The notes below the pieces were generated by a model that had not been told where the DNA came from, did no database searches, and saw only the letters and a list, made by a program, of their open reading frames with translations. A stretch of DNA of 64,000 nt from Mycolicibacterium sp. J2 (GTDB lineage Bacteria > Actinomycetota > Actinomycetes > Mycobacteriales > Mycobacteriaceae): contig NZ_JAPFPY010000012.1 in the NCBI RefSeq assembly GCF_026240945.1, positions 1 through 64,000 of the forward strand. The letters are read 5' to 3'. Positions 60,417 to 64,000 of this stretch are shown one piece after another. Each line of letters opens with the position of its first letter. Within the stretch, counting starts at the first letter, position 1. The position numbers and the translations under genes are program-made.

Positions 60417-61526
60417 ATGCATTCGACGCAGCGCCCGATCGTATTCGGTCAGGTGGCGTCGCTGAGCGGCTCCAATTACATGGGGTCGGAGAACCGGGAT
60501 GGCTCGGAGCTTGCGGTCGCGCAGTTGAACGATGCGGGCGGAGTCCTGGGCCGGCCCGTGGCGTTGTGCATCGAGGACGACCGCAGCATGCCCCAGGGCG
60601 CCGTCGAAGCCTACCGTCGGCTCGTCGAACACGGCGCAGTTGCAGTCATCGGGACGTCGTTCTCCAACGCGAGTCTTGCTGTGTTGGAGCACACCGACCG
60701 GCTGCGCGTCGTCTATGTGTCGACCGGTGCGGCGCATACCCAGGTCGCCCCGGTTTGGCCGTATGTCTTCATGACGCCACCCACCGGGCATCTTGTTGCC
60801 ACCCAACTACTGCGATACCTCAGCGACAGCGGTGTCGGCGAGCTCGCAGTGGTGTTCGACGCCGACAGCGCGTTCAACCGGGAAGCCTGGGCGGCTCAAC
60901 AAGACATGCTGGAGCGGTTTGGGATCGAAGCCGTGACGGTGCAGGCGGTACGGGTCAATACCGAGAACTTCGAGCCGACGCTGGCCGCGGTCGCCGACAG
61001 CCCTGCCCAGGCCGTGATGGCATGGGTGACGGGTCCGCCGGCGACCGGCTTGGCGCGGGCGTTCCGGGCCGCTGGTGTGGACATTCCGCTGGTGGCCGGA
61101 TTGGGCGCCGCAAGCCCGGCGTTCGTGTCCGAGGTCGGCGCGGCGGCTGACGGCATTGTCGTGGCCACCTCACTGGTCAGTGTCAGGGCGGACTTGCCGC
61201 CGTCAGCGATCTGCACGGCGATCGACTCATTCACCGAGCCATTCCAGCGTCACCACGGTATCGCGCCTTCGCAGTTCGCCGTCGATGGTTACACCGCCAC
61301 CATGCTCATCGCGGCGGCCGTCGAAGCGGCCGGCAGCGAGGCCCCCGATGTGATCCGGGCTGCGATGGAATCGTTGAGCTGCAGCACACCGGAAGGCGAG
61401 TATCACTTCTCCGCAACGGACCACTCGGGCCTTGTTGCGGATGACGTTGCCGTTGCGATCATTCGGGACGGCAACTTCCGGCTCACTCAGTGGTCGCGGG
61501 ACAGGCTGCGTACGCACCTGGCTTGA
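60417..61526 (+). CDS. ABC-type branched-chain amino acid/amide substrate-binding-like protein, no signal peptide
   Basis: 369 aa from the ATG at 60417. Periplasmic-binding-protein type 1 fold: PIVFGQVASLSGSNYMGSENRDGSELAVAQLNDAGGVLGRPV, then DDRSMPQGAVEAYRRLVEHGAVAVIG and FAVDGYTATMLIAAAVEAAG. The family member types bind urea, amides or amino acids. There is no lipobox or signal peptide and no permease or ATPase genes nearby, so it is either cytosolic (a sensor such as AmiC) or mis-started. It is convergent with lgt; the stops are 6 bp apart. Confidence 0.85.
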   Translation: MHSTQRPIVFGQVASLSGSNYMGSENRDGSELAVAQLNDAGGVLGRPVALCIEDDRSMPQGAVEAYRRLVEHGAVAVIGTSFSNASLAVLEHTDRLRVVYVSTGAAHTQVAPVWPYVFMTPPTGHLVATQLLRYLSDSGVGELAVVFDADSAFNREAWAAQQDMLERFGIEAVTVQAVRVNTENFEPTLAAVADSPAQAVMAWVTGPPATGLARAFRAAGVDIPLVAGLGAASPAFVSEVGAAADGIVVATSLVSVRADLPPSAICTAIDSFTEPFQRHHGIAPSQFAVDGYTATMLIAAAVEAAGSEAPDVIRAAMESLSCSTPEGEYHFSATDHSGLVADDVAVAIIRDGNFRLTQWSRDRLRTHLA

Positions 61527-61532
61527 GCTGGG

Positions 61533-63272
61533 TTAGCCGTTGTTGCGTCGCCACCAACGAGGAGTGCGGCGTGGCGGTTCGACGGCCGCAGGTTGTGGCG
61601 CGGCGGGCTCCGGCTTGTCGTCGACGGGTTGTTCGGCCGGGGAATCACCTTCCGAGGCTTCGGCTCCGGTCGCTGGGGCTTCGGCCGCTTGGGCACTGTC
61701 CTCGACGGCCGGTTCGGCTTCGTCGGCGGTGTCGTCCTCGCCGTCGTCGGCGGCGTCCTGGTCGTCGGCGGTCTCGTGCTCAGCTGCCAGGGACTCCGCG
61801 GCCGCCTCCAGCTCGTGGCCGATATCGAACGGCTCGGCTTCCTCGTCGGCAGGCTCCTCGGGCTGGTCCTGCGCCTCGGGCTCGACGTGCTCTACCTCGA
61901 GCTCTTCGTCGGCGTCGGCATCGTCCGCCTCCTCGGGCTCGGCTTCGGCCTCGGGTTGTGGCTCAGCCGGAGTCTGCGCCTCTTCGACGGGTTCCTCGGC
62001 CGCGGAATCCTCTTCTTCCGTCGCCTCGTCGGCCGCCTCAGCCTCGGCCTCGCGCTCGGCAGCCAGCGACTCCGCGGCCGCCTCCAGCTCGTGGCCCACG
62101 TCGAACGGGTCGTCATCCTCGTCAACCGGCTCTTCGGCCACCTCGAGAGTGTCGGCATCGACGGGCTCTTCGGCCTCGTCCGCGGCCTCGGCCTCCTCCG
62201 CCACCTCCTCGGCGGCGGCATCCGCAGTGGCAGCATCCCCGGTGGCAGCGTCCTCGGCTACCTCGTCGGTATCGCCCACCGCGGCCGCATCTTCATCCTC
62301 GGCATCACCGGCGACCGTCGCTGCCGCCACCACACCGGTGGTCGCACCGACGGTTGCGAGCTCCTTGGCCAGGATGTCCTCGACCGGGGACTCCTCGTCC
62401 GTATCCTGCTTGCCGCGCAACGACTCCGGAGCTTCCCTGCCCTTCGGCGCGACCATGATGTACACCACCGCCGCGATGAACACGAACGTCGAGGTGAACG
62501 TGTTCACCCGGATGCCGTCGACGGGCATGGACGCGGGGTCACTGCGCATCAATTCGACCCAGAACCGGCCCACGCAGTATCCGGCCACGTACAGCGCGAA
62601 CAACCGCCCGTGCCCCAGGTTGAACCGCTTGTCGATCCACAACAGCAGCGCGAAGATCAGCAGGTTCCACAACAACTCGTACAGGAACGTCGGGTGCACC
62701 ACCGCGACGAGCTGCCCGTCGGACACGCCGTTGAGGGTGTTCAGCGCACCGCTGGCGTCACGCCGCTCGTAGATCTCCAAGCCCCACGGCACCGTGGTCT
62801 CTCGGCCGTACAGCTCCTGGTTGAAGTAGTTGCCCAACCGCCCGATCGCCTGGGCCAGGATGATCCCCGGCGCAATGGCATCACCGAAGGCCGGCAACGG
62901 AATATCGCGCATCCGGCAGGCGATCCAGGCGCCGACGGCGCCGAGTGCCACCGCGCCCCAAATTCCCAGGCCGCCGTCCCAGATCCGGAACGCCGCACCC
63001 AAGCCGGCGCCCCCGTCGCCGAAGTACGTCTTCCAGTCGGTCATGACGTGGTACAGCCGGCCGCCGACGAGCCCGAACGGCACCGCCAGCAACGCAATGT
63101 CGTAGATGACGCCCGGCTCACCGCCGCGGGCCACCCACCGGCGGTCGCCGATGATCAACGCAGCGACGATGCCGGAGATGATGCACAGCGCATACGCGCG
63201 AATCGGCACCGGGCCGATATGCCACACACCCTGCGCCGGGCTCGGGATATAAGCCAGGATCGTCTCGGTCAT
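61533..63272 (-). CDS. lgt: Prolipoprotein diacylglyceryl transferase with long acidic tail
   Basis: 579 aa. The enzyme part (about 1-290) spans several membrane helices and holds the Lgt signature AIGRLGNYFNQELYG, ARGGEPGVIYD, and VELMRSDPASMPVDG. It adds diacylglycerol to the lipobox Cys of preprolipoproteins. The tail (about 290-579) is rich in Ala, Glu and Asp, contains a repeat of the GHELEAAAESLAAE motif, and is expected on the cytoplasmic side; a basic end (PPRRTPRWWRRNNG) follows. Mycobacterial Lgt proteins often have such tails. It overlaps the trpA stop by 4 nt. Confidence 0.93.
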   Translation of the reverse strand: MTETILAYIPSPAQGVWHIGPVPIRAYALCIISGIVAALIIGDRRWVARGGEPGVIYDIALLAVPFGLVGGRLYHVMTDWKTYFGDGGAGLGAAFRIWDGGLGIWGAVALGAVGAWIACRMRDIPLPAFGDAIAPGIILAQAIGRLGNYFNQELYGRETTVPWGLEIYERRDASGALNTLNGVSDGQLVAVVHPTFLYELLWNLLIFALLLWIDKRFNLGHGRLFALYVAGYCVGRFWVELMRSDPASMPVDGIRVNTFTSTFVFIAAVVYIMVAPKGREAPESLRGKQDTDEESPVEDILAKELATVGATTGVVAAATVAGDAEDEDAAAVGDTDEVAEDAATGDAATADAAAEEVAEEAEAADEAEEPVDADTLEVAEEPVDEDDDPFDVGHELEAAAESLAAEREAEAEAADEATEEEDSAAEEPVEEAQTPAEPQPEAEAEPEEADDADADEELEVEHVEPEAQDQPEEPADEEAEPFDIGHELEAAAESLAAEHETADDQDAADDGEDDTADEAEPAVEDSAQAAEAPATGAEASEGDSPAEQPVDDKPEPAAPQPAAVEPPRRTPRWWRRNNG

Positions 63273-64000
63273 GCAGGAATCCCCTGCCGGACACCCTCGG
63301 ACAGCTCCGCGGTCAGCGCCCGCAGCGCGGGGACACCGGCGTCGAGCGCGGATACCAGCGCCGATCCGACGATCACCCCGTCGGCATAGGCGCCGATCTC
63401 GGCGGCCTGTTCGCGCGAGCGCACACCGAGGCCGACCCCGACCGGAATGTCGGACACTTCCCTGATCCGCTGCACCAAGTCCGGAGCAGCATTGGACACC
63501 GCATCACGGGCACCGGTCACACCCATCGTCGACGCGGCGTAGACGAACCCGCGCGAGGCCTGCACCGTGGCGGCCAGCCGCTCCGGGGTGGACGACGGCG
63601 CCACCAGGAAGATGCGGTCCAGGTCGTGCTGCTCGGAGGCCGCCAACCAGTCCCCCGCCTCGTCCGGGATCAGATCCGGGGTGATCAACCCCGCCCCACC
63701 GGCCGCCGCCAGGTCGCGCGCAAAAGCGTCCACGCCCCAACGCATCACCGGATTCCAATACGTCATCACCACGGCCCGCCCGCCGGCGTTGCTGATGGCC
63801 TCGACGGCCCGCAGCGCGTCACGCACCCGTACACCACCGGCCAGCGCGACCTCGGTCGCTCTGGCGATGGTCGGCCCGTCCATTCCCGGATCCGAATACG
63901 CGACACCCACTTCGACGATGTCACAACCGGATTCGACAAGCGCCACCATCGCTTCGATGGACGTGTCCACATCGGGATAGCCGGTCGGGAGGTAGCCGAT
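63269..64000 (-). CDS. trpA: Tryptophan synthase, alpha subunit (5' end beyond the window)
   Basis: About 243 codons are inside the window; the start lies past position 64000. Reading in from the edge gives IGYLPTGYPDVDTSIEAM, then the catalytic and substrate segments DIVEVGVAYSDPGMDGPTIARA (the Asp-containing loop), GLITPDLIPDEAGDW and YAASTMGVTG; phosphate-binding GVGLGVRSREQA and DGVIVGSALV follow. It cleaves indole-3-glycerol phosphate to indole for TrpB. In mycobacteria trpA lies directly before lgt, as here. Confidence 0.96.
   Translation of the reverse strand: MGYLPTGYPDVDTSIEAMVALVESGCDIVEVGVAYSDPGMDGPTIARATEVALAGGVRVRDALRAVEAISNAGGRAVVMTYWNPVMRWGVDAFARDLAAAGGAGLITPDLIPDEAGDWLAASEQHDLDRIFLVAPSSTPERLAATVQASRGFVYAASTMGVTGARDAVSNAAPDLVQRIREVSDIPVGVGLGVRSREQAAEIGAYADGVIVGSALVSALDAGVPALRALTAELSEGVRQGIPA

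Noticed and set aside
61593..63389. Plus-strand open frame of about 600 codons, Leu/Val/Gly-rich
   Set aside because: Antisense to lgt. Its apparent composition is the mirror of the Ala/Glu-rich Lgt tail, not a gene of its own.
1..64000. CRISPR array, tRNA or rRNA genes
   Set aside because: No regularly spaced repeat set and no cloverleaf or conserved rRNA segment was noticed on reading. A dedicated scan was not possible.

Overview
The window looks like the chromosome of a rapidly growing mycobacterium (Mycolicibacterium/Mycobacterium type). The sequence is GC-rich. It carries a REP13E12 (DUF222/HNH) gene, a trpA-lgt pair in which Lgt has a long acidic tail, IS3 and IS1096-like elements, CYP136-like and CYP153 cytochromes P450, F420-type and mycofactocin-type oxidoreductase families, and several fadE/fadD lipid catabolism genes. 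No rRNA, tRNA or CRISPR array was seen.

Layout. (1) 1-1842 is an insertion-sequence graveyard: an IS21-like end, an IS3 element with a frameshifted orfA, and the 3' part of a second IS3 transposase. (2) 1849-18533, minus strand, is a lipid-oxidation cluster: two acyl-CoA dehydrogenases, a zinc alcohol dehydrogenase, an SCP2-like protein, a BtrH-like protein, an acyl-CoA ligase, a transglutaminase-like protein, a CYP136-like P450, three Baeyer-Villiger-type flavin monooxygenases (one frameshifted), a LipR-like esterase, a ferritin-like diiron protein and an SDR. Its content resembles an enlarged version of the mymA operon of M. tuberculosis. Two TetR genes and a PF10118 membrane-associated hydrolase follow (18662-21045). 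(3) 21206-23438 is a second copy of the IS3 element, inverted relative to the first, with an IS1096-like remnant inside it. The two IS3 copies bracket the lipid-oxidation cluster. (4) 23887-38976 holds two convergent operons. The plus strand encodes accD, accA, fadE, fadD and a TetR regulator. The minus strand encodes a thiolase-fold lipid-transfer protein, a DUF35 protein, an F420-type LLM oxidoreductase, four hotdog/MaoC-like subunits, an enoyl-CoA hydratase, a TIGR03084 protein and an AtuA-family protein. Together they look like a complete route for CoA-activated degradation of a branched, terpenoid-like or polycyclic acid through a carboxylation step. (5) 39248-49391 is an alkane-oxidation island: an AraC regulator, then ferredoxin, CYP153 and ferredoxin reductase, followed by a hydrolase, thioesterase, TetR regulators, thiolase-like protein, alcohol dehydrogenase and carboxymuconolactone-decarboxylase-like protein. 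(6) 49985-58857 is nitrate/nitrite assimilation: NarK-type transporter, nitrate reductase fused to a flavoprotein reductase, a small unknown protein, NirB and NirD, with a GlnR-like box in the divergent promoter region. (7) 58952-64000 holds REP13E12, an orphan substrate-binding-like protein, lgt and the 3' part of trpA.

Many genes overlap by ATGA/GTGA or TGATG, which indicates translational coupling and supports the start sites chosen here. Several starts were moved downstream of the longest open frame on the basis of ribosome-binding sites or overlap. The points most worth following are the convergent carboxylase/hotdog/LTP cluster, the promoter-overlapping palindrome upstream of accD, the hairpin inside the nitrate assimilation operon, the unknown protein coupled to NirB, and the nested insertion sequences.
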